Origin: Muribaculaceae bacterium | GTDB taxonomy: Bacteria; Bacteroidota; Bacteroidia; Bacteroidales; Muribaculaceae | NCBI GenBank assembly: GCA_029058745.1 | Contig: JAIDXM010000103.1 | Coordinates: forward strand, 1-64,000 | Length of the DNA stretch: 64,000 nt | Reading direction: 5' to 3' | In this document: positions 53,131 through 63,264 of the stretch, piece by piece | Position numbering within the stretch: position 1 is the stretch's first letter | Layout of the letters: every line of letters begins with the position of its first letter | Notes under the pieces: model-generated | Database searches by the model: none | What the model was told of the DNA's origin: nothing | Seen by the model: only the letters and a program-made list of their open reading frames with translations | Translations under genes and position numbers: made by a program

Positions 53131-53216
53131 GAAAGAATCCGTCATAATTCTGAAAGAATCGGTCAGTGTCCACATCCACATCAAGCCACCCTTGTTCACT
53201 TTGAAAGAATCGGTCG
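53131..53216 (+). promoter_or_regulatory. Three direct repeats of GAAAGAATCSGTC, candidate sensor operator
   Basis: GAAAGAATCCGTCA (53131-53144), GAAAGAATCGGTCA (53152-53165) and GAAAGAATCGGTCG (53203-53216) lie between the divergent sensor and susC genes. The first two start 21 bp apart, two helical turns, as expected for an AraC-type dimer on direct repeats. The third ends 44 bp before the susC -7 element. Confidence 0.7.
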
Positions 53217-53260
53217 GAATCATGATTTACACGGTCACACATATAATCATGCAGCCATTG

Positions 53261-53268
53261 TAACTTTG
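53261..53268 (+). promoter_or_regulatory. -7 element of the second susC operon
   Basis: TAACTTTG, 38 bp before the susC ATG. The -33 region lacks TTTG, fitting activation from the upstream direct repeats. Confidence 0.65.
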
Positions 53269-53306
53269 CATCAGATATTTTTTTCAAACCAACAAAAAAT
53301 AAAACC

Positions 53307-56300
53307 ATGAACAATCACCACACATGGAACAGCCGTCTGACGGCATGTATGCTCCTATCTTTAGGAAGCATGACCGGCTCTGGTGTGTGTCTGGCATCGG
53401 GTACATACGCGACTCCCCTGGAAAATGTCGGACAACGGGAACACACCACATATGGCACAATATTCGACTCCACCGGGGAGCCAGTCATCGGAGCCACTGT
53501 CAGAGTCAAAGGGACAAGCATTGGAACATCTACCGACATCGACGGCAAATTCTCAATCAAGGCATCCCCCTCCGCCACACTCATCATCTCATACGTAGGA
53601 TGTGAGACCAAGGAAGTGAAAGTGGCGGCAAGCCCAATGAGCATTACACTTAATGACAACACACAAGACCTCAACGAGCTTGTAGTGGTGGGATTCGGCA
53701 CACAGAAGAAAGTCAATCTTACCGGTGCCGTTGGTGTAGTCACGTCCGATGAGCTTGCCGAGCGTCCCGTGGCAAACGCGACCCAGGCTCTTCAAGGACT
53801 CGTGCCGGGCCTCAACATAGACATCAACAGCGGTTCCCTTGAGAAAACCCCGAGTATAAACGTGCGAGGCGGCACAACAATCGGCGAGGGCACAAGTGGC
53901 TCTCCTCTCATACTCATCGACGGTATGGAAGGGGACCTCAACAGCATAAATCCTCAGGATATCGACAATATCTCAGTCCTTAAAGATGCCGCCGCATCCT
54001 CGATATATGGTTCCCGCGCCCCTTTCGGCGTAATTCTCATCACGACCAAAGCCGGAGGCACCGACGGAAAAACAAAAATAAACTACAACAACAGTTTCCG
54101 TTTCAGTACACCCATCAACAAAAAGCACATGATGAACTCCGTGATGTTCGCGTCATGGATTAACGATATCCTCACCAACAATGGCGGGAGTCCACGTTTT
54201 GACGAGGCTTTCATGAACAGGGTCGTAACCTGGCATAATGCCACTCCAATAGCTCCAGGCCAGAGAATGACCTCCGATGGAGAAATCGTATATGCCATCG
54301 AGGCACGTGAAAACGGACAATGGCTTGGAGGATTCTCGACCGGAGCAGACGATGTTGACTACTATGATGTGGTATATAAAGACTGGAATTTCTCTCAGGA
54401 ACATAATGTCAGCGCCTCCGGAGGCACAAAAAAATTCAACTATTATGCATCCGGCAGTTTCTATGGCAACAACGGTCTTATAAAAATCGGAGACGAGAAC
54501 CTGAAACGCTTCACAGTCACATCAAAAATCAACTCACAGCTCACCAACTGGCTATCTTTGAATCTTAACCTGCGTTTCACAAGAGAAGACTACAAACGCC
54601 CGGCAGACCTCACGGACAACCTCTACAACAATATGGCCTCCAAGGCATGGCCTGTGCTTCCGCTATACGACCGCAACGGACATTACATCTATAACGACGG
54701 TACATCAATTCCGGCACTTGCCGAGGGCGGAGAAGACAAAAAACAGACCGACAATTTCTATATTCAGACAGGTCTTAGGATTGAACCGATAAAGAACTGG
54801 GTCACAAGCGTTGACTTCAGCTATCGTGTTAAGTCAGCCAACCGGCATTGGGATTCAAGGCCGTTCTATAACCATGACCTTTGGGGCGCTCCATATGTGG
54901 TTCACCGTACGAACTCTAATGTGCATGAAGACTTCTCTAAACACAATTACTACAACTTTAATGCACGCTCACAGTATTCCATCTCAATCAACGAAGCACA
55001 TAACTTCATGATTATGGGCGGCTTCCAGGCAGAAAACATGAAACAGACCATTTTCGGCTTGCAACGCAACGGAATACTTATAGCCACAAAGCCGGAAGTT
55101 GACCTGACCACCGGACTCGGCCCGGACGGAAGCCCTATCACTCCCAGTGTCAACGGACAGAGAAACGAATGGGCGGTGGCCGGATTCTTCGGACGCCTTA
55201 ACTATGATTACAAAGGACGTTATCTTCTTGAAGCCAACGTCCGTGCCGATGGCTCATCTCGTTTCCGCACTGGCAGACAGTGGAGAGTGTTCCCCTCAGT
55301 ATCTGCAGGATGGAACATAGCTCAAGAGGAATTCATGCAAGACAACACATGGCTCAATATGCTGAAACTCCGTGCATCATACGGCAGTCTCGGCAACCAG
55401 AACACCAATAACTGGTATTACACCTACCAGACGATGTCAGTGAACACCAATTCCGGGACATGGCTACAGAACGGCAACAAGACTAACACGGCAGCTGCTC
55501 CGGGGCTCGTGTCCGAAAGCCTTACCTGGGAAAAAGTGGAAACCTGGAACATCGGTCTTGACTGGGGATTACTTAACAACAGACTAACAGGCTCGTTCGA
55601 TTTTTACAATAGAACTACAAGAGATATGGTCGGGGCAGCCCCGGCGCTTCCCTCAATCCTTGGCACAAGCGTACCCAAAACCAACAACACAGACCTCAGG
55701 GCAATCGGATGGGAACTATCTGTCGGATGGAGAGACGCTCTTCCCAACGGACTGACCTACTCAGCCAAATTCCTCCTTTCCGATTCCAGGACAAAAATCC
55801 TGCGTTATCCCAACAACCCCACAAATTACATCTACTCCTATATGGAAGGGCACTACACCAATGACATATGGGGCTATGAGACAATCGACATTGCGAGAAG
55901 CGACGAAGAGATGCGGGCACACCTCGAAGCCCTCGACCGCGCATATGAGGCATATCATGGGAAAGCGCCCGACGTCCCGTTGCAAGGTCAGAATCATCTT
56001 GGAACCAACTGGAAAGCCGGTGACATCATGTATAAAGACCTTGACGGCGACGGACGAATCAGCAAAGGAAGCGAGACTATCGGAGACACAGGCGACAAAA
56101 GGGTAATCGGCAACAGCACACCTCGTTTCCGTTTCGGTCTTGATTTAAACGCCGCATGGAAAGGCTTCGATGTAAGGGTATTCCTCCAGGGTGTCATGAA
56201 GCGCGACTTCTGGCAAGGAGGAACATACACATTCGGATATATCAACGACCTCTGGGCCGCATCCGGCATAATGGGAACGGACGACTATTTCCGCGACGAA

Positions 56301-56633
56301 AACACCTGGTCTGTGAAAAACGGTTATCAGGAAGCAAACAAAGACGCATGGCTCCCCCGTCCTACCGGAAGTAAAAACACGACCACACAAACAAGATACC
56401 TCGAAAACGCGGCCTACATGCGTCTGAAGAATCTCCAGGTAGGCTACACCCTTCCGGTCAAGCTGACAAGATCTTTCGGAGTGGAAAAACTCCGCTTCTA
56501 CTTCTCCGGTGAAAACCTTTTCACTGTCACAAAACTCTCGAAACAATTTGACCCGGAGACAATCGGAAGCTGGAACGGCAACGGATACCCCTTATCGTCA
56601 ACTCTCTCATTCGGACTCAGTCTAACTCTTTAA
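53307..56633 (+). CDS. SusC-like TonB-linked outer membrane transporter, second PUL
   Basis: The 1108-residue protein has a signal peptide (to about residue 31, VCLASG), a carboxypeptidase-regulatory-like domain (about 47-120, YGTIFDSTGEPVIGATVRVK), the LNELVVVGFGTQKKVNLTGA signature, a plug with PSINVRGGTTIG and LILIDGMEGDLNSINPQDID, and a long barrel ending STLSFGLSLTL. It would import oligosaccharides released at the surface. susD follows after 12 bp. Confidence 0.95.
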   Translation: MNNHHTWNSRLTACMLLSLGSMTGSGVCLASGTYATPLENVGQREHTTYGTIFDSTGEPVIGATVRVKGTSIGTSTDIDGKFSIKASPSATLIISYVGCETKEVKVAASPMSITLNDNTQDLNELVVVGFGTQKKVNLTGAVGVVTSDELAERPVANATQALQGLVPGLNIDINSGSLEKTPSINVRGGTTIGEGTSGSPLILIDGMEGDLNSINPQDIDNISVLKDAAASSIYGSRAPFGVILITTKAGGTDGKTKINYNNSFRFSTPINKKHMMNSVMFASWINDILTNNGGSPRFDEAFMNRVVTWHNATPIAPGQRMTSDGEIVYAIEARENGQWLGGFSTGADDVDYYDVVYKDWNFSQEHNVSASGGTKKFNYYASGSFYGNNGLIKIGDENLKRFTVTSKINSQLTNWLSLNLNLRFTREDYKRPADLTDNLYNNMASKAWPVLPLYDRNGHYIYNDGTSIPALAEGGEDKKQTDNFYIQTGLRIEPIKNWVTSVDFSYRVKSANRHWDSRPFYNHDLWGAPYVVHRTNSNVHEDFSKHNYYNFNARSQYSISINEAHNFMIMGGFQAENMKQTIFGLQRNGILIATKPEVDLTTGLGPDGSPITPSVNGQRNEWAVAGFFGRLNYDYKGRYLLEANVRADGSSRFRTGRQWRVFPSVSAGWNIAQEEFMQDNTWLNMLKLRASYGSLGNQNTNNWYYTYQTMSVNTNSGTWLQNGNKTNTAAAPGLVSESLTWEKVETWNIGLDWGLLNNRLTGSFDFYNRTTRDMVGAAPALPSILGTSVPKTNNTDLRAIGWELSVGWRDALPNGLTYSAKFLLSDSRTKILRYPNNPTNYIYSYMEGHYTNDIWGYETIDIARSDEEMRAHLEALDRAYEAYHGKAPDVPLQGQNHLGTNWKAGDIMYKDLDGDGRISKGSETIGDTGDKRVIGNSTPRFRFGLDLNAAWKGFDVRVFLQGVMKRDFWQGGTYTFGYINDLWAASGIMGTDDYFRDENTWSVKNGYQEANKDAWLPRPTGSKNTTTQTRYLENAAYMRLKNLQVGYTLPVKLTRSFGVEKLRFYFSGENLFTVTKLSKQFDPETIGSWNGNGYPLSSTLSFGLSLTL

Positions 56634-56645
56634 CCAGACATAACA

Positions 56646-58673
56646 ATGAAAATCTTATCTAAATATAAATTACTATCCCTAATCATCTTGGGAGCAGCAA
56701 TGGCCTCTTGCGACGATTATCTTGACAAACAACCTCCATCCTATGTGGTGCCTGAAGACTACTATCGGGCAGAAGACCAGATTGAGGCGTGTGCCAACAA
56801 GTTCTATACAGACCTCCTGCCTTCCCACGGAGGCCAGTATGGCACATTCTCCTCTGACGGAAACACCGACAATCAGGCATTCAGAGGCAGCGACGGCAAA
56901 TATGCCGTCGGGCAATGGAAAGTGGGACTCGACAACTCCAACTGGTCATGGACTGCCATCCGAGACCTCAACTACCAACTTAAGACAATCCTGTCAAGAT
57001 ATGAGAACAACGAGATTTCTGGAAATGAAAAGAATATCCGCCACTATATCGGGGAACTCTATTTCTTCCGGGCCTACCGCTATTTCTCAATGCTCCGCAC
57101 GTGGGGCGACCTTCCCATTGTGACCGAACCGCTTCCTGACAATGAGTCCATTCTTGTGGAGGCCAACAAGCGTATGCCTCGCAACGAGGTTGCCAGATTC
57201 ATCCTGAAAGACCTCGACACAGCCATTTCATATATGTCAGAGAATTTCGAGAACAGGCACACACGCATTTCTGTAGATGTTGCCCTCCTCGTAAAATCAA
57301 GGGTAGCCCTTTTCGAAGGCTCATGGCTCACCAACTTCAAGGACACGCCGTTCGTACCCAACGGTGAAGGATGGCCAGGCAAAACGAAAGACTATAACGC
57401 CGACTATCAGTTCCCTACGGGAAGCCTGGATGATGAAGCCAAGTTCTTCTTTGCCGAAGCCGCGATGGCTGCGGAAACCGTGGCAGAGAAATACAAGGGA
57501 AGCCTCTCGCAAAACACAGGGGTCATTCCTCAGAGTGCAACCGATCCGGAGAATCCTTATTTCAAACTGTTCGGGAATACTGATATGAGCGGTTTCAAAG
57601 AGGTTTTGCTCTGGAGGGAATACAGCAATCCTCTTGGAATAAAGAATGCAGTGGAGACTGCCGTGCAACGCAACAACTATGCCTGTGGACTGACAAGAAG
57701 TATGGTGGAGAGTTTCCTTATGGAAGATGGCAAACCGATATATGCCTCACATAATGGATACTCCTTCAGTGATGCCACACTTGCCGAGGTGAAGGCCCAT
57801 CGCGACCCTCGACTTGTAATATTCCTTAAAGAACCTGGACAGAAGAATTGTTTCCTGAATATGTCAGTCCGCACAGGCGACATGTATGTGGAAAACGAGG
57901 AATATCCCGACATCACCAATGGAGCAGATGACAAGCTGTACACAACAGGATATGCAATCCGCAAGGGAGGGACATTTGACCGTGCCATGGCTGGAAACCA
58001 TATCGGATGGACAGCATCCATCACCTTCCGCGCCACGGAAGCCCTGTTGAACTATATTGAGGCACAGTACATGCTGACCGGGACACTTGGCACCGGACAC
58101 ACCTTGGAATATTGGAGAACAATACGCGAGAAAGCGGGATTTCAGGGCGATGCAGCTGACCCGATGACAACCATCAACGCCACCGACATCTCTAAGGAGA
58201 AACTCGACTGGGGAGCCTATACTGCAGGGATACTCCTAAACGACCCTATCCTATACAACATACGTCGCGAACGTCGATGTGAGTTGATGGCCGAGGGTCT
58301 CCGTTGGATGGACCTCACACGCTGGCGTTCGCTCGACCAACTCAAAACAGAACGGTATCATGTAGAGGGATTCCATCTTTGGAACACACCCATGCAGTCT
58401 TGGTATAGCTTCACAGAAAAGGACTACAACGGCTCTTCAAGCGCGAAAGTGTCAAGCCCGGCCCTCAGCGAATATCTGAGGCCATATCAGAAAAACATGG
58501 AATCCGGCAACCTCTTCCGCGACGGCTATACATGGCATATGGCACATTATCTAAATCCGTTGCCAATCCGCCAGTTCCAGCTTACATCGTCTGACTATAG
58601 CTCAGTTGAACTGTCGCCACTTTACCAGAATCCATATTGGCCTACAGTTCCGGATCTTCCGGCTTTGCAATGA
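56646..58673 (+). CDS. SusD-like lipoprotein, second PUL
   Basis: The 675-residue lipoprotein (Cys22, GAAMASCDDYLDKQPPSYVV) has the RagB/SusD core: IRHYIGELYFFRAYRYFSML, RISVDVALLVKSRVALFEGS and the C-terminal NIRRERRCELMAEGLRWMDL. It is longer than most SusD proteins (500-600 residues), with extra loops in the C-terminal half. It pairs with the upstream SusC. A terminator-like hairpin follows. Confidence 0.93.
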   Translation: MKILSKYKLLSLIILGAAMASCDDYLDKQPPSYVVPEDYYRAEDQIEACANKFYTDLLPSHGGQYGTFSSDGNTDNQAFRGSDGKYAVGQWKVGLDNSNWSWTAIRDLNYQLKTILSRYENNEISGNEKNIRHYIGELYFFRAYRYFSMLRTWGDLPIVTEPLPDNESILVEANKRMPRNEVARFILKDLDTAISYMSENFENRHTRISVDVALLVKSRVALFEGSWLTNFKDTPFVPNGEGWPGKTKDYNADYQFPTGSLDDEAKFFFAEAAMAAETVAEKYKGSLSQNTGVIPQSATDPENPYFKLFGNTDMSGFKEVLLWREYSNPLGIKNAVETAVQRNNYACGLTRSMVESFLMEDGKPIYASHNGYSFSDATLAEVKAHRDPRLVIFLKEPGQKNCFLNMSVRTGDMYVENEEYPDITNGADDKLYTTGYAIRKGGTFDRAMAGNHIGWTASITFRATEALLNYIEAQYMLTGTLGTGHTLEYWRTIREKAGFQGDAADPMTTINATDISKEKLDWGAYTAGILLNDPILYNIRRERRCELMAEGLRWMDLTRWRSLDQLKTERYHVEGFHLWNTPMQSWYSFTEKDYNGSSSAKVSSPALSEYLRPYQKNMESGNLFRDGYTWHMAHYLNPLPIRQFQLTSSDYSSVELSPLYQNPYWPTVPDLPALQ

Positions 58674-58722
58674 CAAGACCAAATCCACAATCATAAGGTA
58701 AGAAAGCATTTTAGGTAAATTG

Positions 58723-58763
58723 GAAACTGCCTGTCCCTCCCATCAAACAGGACAGGCAGTTTT
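58723..58763 (+). terminator. Hairpin between susD and GH115
   Basis: AAACTGCCTGTCC (58724-58736) and GGACAGGCAGTTT (58750-58762) pair perfectly and are followed by TTC. It probably limits read-through from susCD into the enzyme genes, so that transporter transcripts outnumber enzyme transcripts. Confidence 0.75.
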
Positions 58764-58803
58764 CACATATCCACATTGTAACCAATCACCACCCAAACAA
58801 TAT

Positions 58804-61746
58804 ATGATGAAATTAATTTTATCACTGATTCTGATTGCATTGCCGATGCTACATAGCCAGGCCGCGACTTTCAGAATAGTCTCAGGCGAAAAGACAGGGA
58901 TAAACATTCCCCAAAATCTGAAACCTGTAGCATACACAGCTCTCGATATCCTGAACAATGACATAAGTAATGTGCTTGACGGTTCTATTCAACAGAAAGC
59001 GCGGGCAGAATCAAGCATAATCGTGAAGGAGGACCCGCTGCTTGTAAAAGAGATTCAAGGATTCAGGTTGGAAGTCGATGACAATGGCAGACTTCTGATC
59101 ACAGGGCACGACAGCCACGGCGTGGCGTATGGGATTCTTGAGCTGAGCCGACTTCTCGGAGTGTCGCCATGGGAGTGGTGGGCCGACGCGACTCCTCGTA
59201 AAATCAAAAGTTTCGAGCTTCCGCAAGGTATAGTCACACAACAGCATCCTTCAGTCGAATTCCGTGGCATCTTCATCAATGATGAAGACTGGGGACTTAT
59301 GCCCTGGAGCGGCAACAACTATGAGCCGGGTGGCGACAAAGGACGAATCGGGCCAAACACGAACGCCCGTATTTTCGAGTTGCTCCTGCGCCTTAGGGGA
59401 AACACATACTGGCCTGCCATGCATGAGTGCACAATCCCCTTCTTCATGACAGACGGAAATCGAGAAATTGCAGAGAAGTATGGAATATATACCGGAGGCT
59501 CTCACTGTGAACCGATGGCATGCAACACCGCCGGAGAATGGTCGAGACGTGGCAACGGTGACTACGACTATGTGAACAACAGTAATGAGGTTTACAAGTT
59601 CTGGGAAAAACGTGTGAAGGATGTGGCAGGACAGGAAATCCTTTACACAATCGGAATGCGCGGGGTGCATGACGGAGCAATGAACGGAGCCAAAACCATA
59701 AAAGACCAGAAAACGGTACTGACAAAGGCGTTCCACGACCAAAGGGAATTGCTTTCAAAATACGTGAATAAGGATGTGTCCAAGGTGCCACAGGTTTTTA
59801 TACCATATAAAGAGGTTCTTGACATATATAACGCCGGACTTGAAGTGCCAGAAGACGTGACACTGATGTGGTGTGACGACAACTACGGATACATACGTCA
59901 TTTCCCTTCAGACTCGGAACGCTCGCGTGCGGGAGGCAACGGTGTTTACTATCACGTCTCCTACTGGGGCAGACCACATGACTATCTATGGCTGGGCACA
60001 TTCTCACCCGGACTCCTATTCCAGCAAATGAAGCTCGCTTACGACAAAGGAATACAAAAAATATGGATGCTCAATGTGGGCGATATCAAACCTGCGGAAT
60101 ATCAGATTGAACTGTTCCTGGATATGGCGTGGAATATAGACGATGTTGCTGAAAAAGGGGTTAAAGCTCATCTGAATGCATTCCTGAATCGGGAATTCGG
60201 TGAAAAAGCCGGAAAAAAGATATTCCCGGTTATGGAGGAACAATACAGACTCGCATTTATCCGTAAACCAGAATTCATGGGCAACACCCGCGAAGAGGAA
60301 TGGAACAATCCTTCCGCCCGTATTGTGAAAGACCTCCCATGGACAGAACGACGGATAATGCGACGGCTCGATGACTATAAAGCAATCTCAGACGCAGTGG
60401 AATCAATCGGAATGGAGATTGCCCCTGACAGGAGAGACACTTATTTCCAACTCGTAAAATATCCTGTACAGGCATCCTGCCAGATGAATTTCAAGACGCT
60501 CGGCGCTACTCTCGCCCGAAACGGGAAAGGCGATTGGGATGCCTGCGATGTGGCATACGACAGTATCGTGGCGCTGACTGCAGTCTATAACAATGGAATC
60601 GACAATAATGGCAAATGGAACCATATGATGGACTTCAAGCCTCGTAAACTCCCTGTATTTGAACGAGCAGACCGGAACTCAAGGCCATCTACACCTATCC
60701 GAGTTTCAGACAGCCACATATTAAACATTGCCGCCACTGAGGGAACTGGAGATTTCATCATCCATGACCTCATCGGAAGTTCCGGTAAAATGGCAGGTCT
60801 TGAGAAAGGGAAAACAATCTCTTATGAATTGCCTACGTTAGATACCGACTCAATAACCGTAGAACTACATCTTCTTCCATCCCATCCAGTAGAAGATGAC
60901 GGAATATCTGTGAATGTATCGGTAAATTCATCCAACACTCAAAACATAGACTACCGTACATCCGGCAGAAGTGAGGAATGGAAAGAAAACGTGCTTGAGA
61001 ACCATGCGGTGAAACGTGTGACCTTCCAAATCAATGCAGGGCTTACAAACATTCTCCGAATCGAGGCATTAACCGAAGGCGTTTTAATTGATAAAATCCT
61101 AATACTCGATAACCCTGGTATTACCGATAAACTCAAAGGGAAAGTACTATGTGTTTTCGGCGACAGCTATGTAAAAAACCATTTGTGTCCCATCAATGAG
61201 ACATGGCATGCAAAGGCGGCCGCAAACTTAGGTATGAGATATATCAATCATGGCATAAATGGCAATGCTATTTCTGTTGACCGTACGAAAAGCGGTTTTG
61301 GGAAAGCAATGGCTCAACGTTATCGTGAGCTTCCAGACTCCGTGGATGTGCTTCTTGTAATTGCAGGCCATAATGATGCCTGGTTTGTGGCACATGAAAA
61401 TGGAGAGAAGGAATTCCATAAATCAATTGAAAAACTATGTAAGGGACTGAAAAAAAAGTATCCTGAAACCGCCATAGGATTCGTGATGCCTTGGAAAGTT
61501 GACAGACCAGGATTTGATGAAGTCATAACAGGGATAAAAGATGCTTGCCAACGACACGGGTTTAGTATATTCAATGCGGAAAAGGCAGGAGATATCAGAG
61601 TAAATGACCCTTATTTCAGGAAATTGTATTTCCAAAATCAAGGTATAAACGACTCTGCCCACCTCAACAGTGACGGACACGACAGGATAACGAAACGGGG
61701 GACATGCTTTATCCAAGCCATAGCGACAGGAGACAAACAAGACTAA
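58804..61746 (+). CDS. GH115 alpha-glucuronidase fused to an SGNH esterase domain
   Basis: The start is set at 58804 (MMKLILSLILIALPMLHSQA), which gives a clean signal peptide; an in-frame start at 58720 would run through the terminator hairpin. Of 980 residues, about 20-775 are GH115: an N-terminal domain, PSVEFRGIFINDEDWGLMPW, GNTYWPAMHECTIPFFMTDG, VTLMWCDDNYGYIRHFP, the helical domain and a C-terminal sandwich. Residues 778-975 are an SGNH hydrolase with the Ser in VFGDSYV, GHND (block III) and the Asp/His pair in NDSAHLNSDGHD. It would remove glucuronic acid and an ester from the same polymer. The fusion is unusual. Confidence 0.9.
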   Translation: MMKLILSLILIALPMLHSQAATFRIVSGEKTGINIPQNLKPVAYTALDILNNDISNVLDGSIQQKARAESSIIVKEDPLLVKEIQGFRLEVDDNGRLLITGHDSHGVAYGILELSRLLGVSPWEWWADATPRKIKSFELPQGIVTQQHPSVEFRGIFINDEDWGLMPWSGNNYEPGGDKGRIGPNTNARIFELLLRLRGNTYWPAMHECTIPFFMTDGNREIAEKYGIYTGGSHCEPMACNTAGEWSRRGNGDYDYVNNSNEVYKFWEKRVKDVAGQEILYTIGMRGVHDGAMNGAKTIKDQKTVLTKAFHDQRELLSKYVNKDVSKVPQVFIPYKEVLDIYNAGLEVPEDVTLMWCDDNYGYIRHFPSDSERSRAGGNGVYYHVSYWGRPHDYLWLGTFSPGLLFQQMKLAYDKGIQKIWMLNVGDIKPAEYQIELFLDMAWNIDDVAEKGVKAHLNAFLNREFGEKAGKKIFPVMEEQYRLAFIRKPEFMGNTREEEWNNPSARIVKDLPWTERRIMRRLDDYKAISDAVESIGMEIAPDRRDTYFQLVKYPVQASCQMNFKTLGATLARNGKGDWDACDVAYDSIVALTAVYNNGIDNNGKWNHMMDFKPRKLPVFERADRNSRPSTPIRVSDSHILNIAATEGTGDFIIHDLIGSSGKMAGLEKGKTISYELPTLDTDSITVELHLLPSHPVEDDGISVNVSVNSSNTQNIDYRTSGRSEEWKENVLENHAVKRVTFQINAGLTNILRIEALTEGVLIDKILILDNPGITDKLKGKVLCVFGDSYVKNHLCPINETWHAKAAANLGMRYINHGINGNAISVDRTKSGFGKAMAQRYRELPDSVDVLLVIAGHNDAWFVAHENGEKEFHKSIEKLCKGLKKKYPETAIGFVMPWKVDRPGFDEVITGIKDACQRHGFSIFNAEKAGDIRVNDPYFRKLYFQNQGINDSAHLNSDGHDRITKRGTCFIQAIATGDKQD

Positions 61747-61822
61747 ACAATATATTATTATAATACACGTTTTTAGAATATAGCATTTATCTAATGGCAA
61801 ACACATATCACATATCTAAAAT

Positions 61823-63154
61823 ATGAAACGAAATAAACCAAAATTCCTTGTCTCCATGCTATTATGTGTGGCATATTCCATTTCCTTTGCCGACGATTCG
61901 AACCGGGATATCGTGAACGGCGTGCCTTGGTTCGACACCGATGGCAATATCGTCAACGCGCATGGCGCGTGTATAGTGGAGGATGGAGGCAAGTACTGGC
62001 TATTCGGTGAGTATAAATCTGACGAGAGCAATGCCTTTCCGGGGTTCGGTTGCTATTCCTCAACCGACCTCGTCAACTGGAAATTCGAGCGGGTTGTACT
62101 TCCCGTTCAGCCAGACGGCATCCTTGGGCCTGACCGTGTCGGAGAGCGTGTGAAGGTGATGCGATGTCCGAAAACCGGTGAATACGTCATGCTTATGCAT
62201 GCCGACAACATGAAATATTCCGACCCGCATATCGGCATCGCGGTCAGCGACAGCATAAACGGAGACTACCGACTCCTGGGCACCATCGAATATGAAGGCA
62301 AACCAATCAAGAAGTGGGATATGGGTACATTCCAGGATGAAGACGGCTCAGGGTACCTTCTTATCCATCACGGACCCATCTATAAACTAAGTGACGACTA
62401 TCGTTCAATAGTTGAGAAGAGCGCCGACATCAAAGGCATGGGGGAATCTCCGGCCATGTTCAAGAAAGACGGCATCTATTATCTTCTCACCTCCAACCTC
62501 ACAAGCTGGGAACGTAACGACAACTACTATTTCACATCCACCGACATCCGCGGATCATGGGAAAAGCAGGGACTCTTCTGTCCGGAAGGGTCGCTCACGT
62601 ATAATTCCCAATGCACATTTGTATTCCCACTCAGGCATGGCGATGATACAGTCCCGATGTATATGGGCGACAGATGGAGCTACCCCCACCAGGCATCTGC
62701 CGCCACCTACGTATGGCTACCGATGACCACGGAAGGCACCAAACTTTCAATCCCAGAATATTGGGAGCGCTGGAACACAGAAAGTATCAAAGAGTCTGAA
62801 ATAAAAGGGTATGTAAGACACCATGACTGGACTTCCGACAAGAAAGGGGAATCTATCAGGATACCGTTCCACGGGGAAAGAATCACCATATTCGGGAACA
62901 CCGACAATATAAGCGGCTATGCCAGGGTGAGAATCATTGACCGAAATGGCAATGAGATAAGCAATTCTCTTGTGGATTTCTACAGTAAGGTTCCTTCTGA
63001 ATCGTCCAGATACATGAGCAGGATACTCCCGGAAGGCGACTACACGCTTGTGGTGGAAAACGAAGGGATAATGCCTGTATGGTATAAGAAAAACGGCGAC
63101 CGCTTCGGAAGCACCGGCTACAAAGTGAACATCTCCCACACCATAACGGAATGA
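61823..63154 (+). CDS. GH43 family protein resembling exo-beta-1,3-galactanase
   Basis: The 443-residue secreted protein (signal peptide to about residue 23) has the GH43_24/_34-like pattern: VNAHGACIVEDGGKYWLFGE, CYSSTDLVNWKFERVVLP, VGERVKVMRCPKTGEYVMLM and KWDMGTFQDEDGSGYLLIHH. As in GH43_24, no canonical N-terminal catalytic base Asp is seen. The last 110 residues form a beta-sandwich (IRIPFHGERITIFGNTDN). Galactan backbone as substrate is inferred. It starts 76 bp after GH115. Its last codons lie inside a 29-bp palindrome. Confidence 0.85.
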   Translation: MKRNKPKFLVSMLLCVAYSISFADDSNRDIVNGVPWFDTDGNIVNAHGACIVEDGGKYWLFGEYKSDESNAFPGFGCYSSTDLVNWKFERVVLPVQPDGILGPDRVGERVKVMRCPKTGEYVMLMHADNMKYSDPHIGIAVSDSINGDYRLLGTIEYEGKPIKKWDMGTFQDEDGSGYLLIHHGPIYKLSDDYRSIVEKSADIKGMGESPAMFKKDGIYYLLTSNLTSWERNDNYYFTSTDIRGSWEKQGLFCPEGSLTYNSQCTFVFPLRHGDDTVPMYMGDRWSYPHQASAATYVWLPMTTEGTKLSIPEYWERWNTESIKESEIKGYVRHHDWTSDKKGESIRIPFHGERITIFGNTDNISGYARVRIIDRNGNEISNSLVDFYSKVPSESSRYMSRILPEGDYTLVVENEGIMPVWYKKNGDRFGSTGYKVNISHTITE

Positions 63155-63187
63155 CAGCGCTGTCATTCCGTTATGGTGTGGGAGATG
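63130..63187. terminator. 29-bp perfect palindrome over the GH43 stop codon
   Basis: The 58 bases from 63130 to 63187 are self-complementary with no loop, centred at 63158/63159. The left arm contains the last seven codons and the stop (TGA at 63152-63154). The site lies between convergent genes and probably ends transcripts from both sides. Confidence 0.8.
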
Positions 63188-63264
63188 AATCCTACAGTTG
63201 AGCTTTGGAGATTTGGATTACTCACACTTGCATTATCCGGGTAAATGATTTCGCAGCGATTAAA

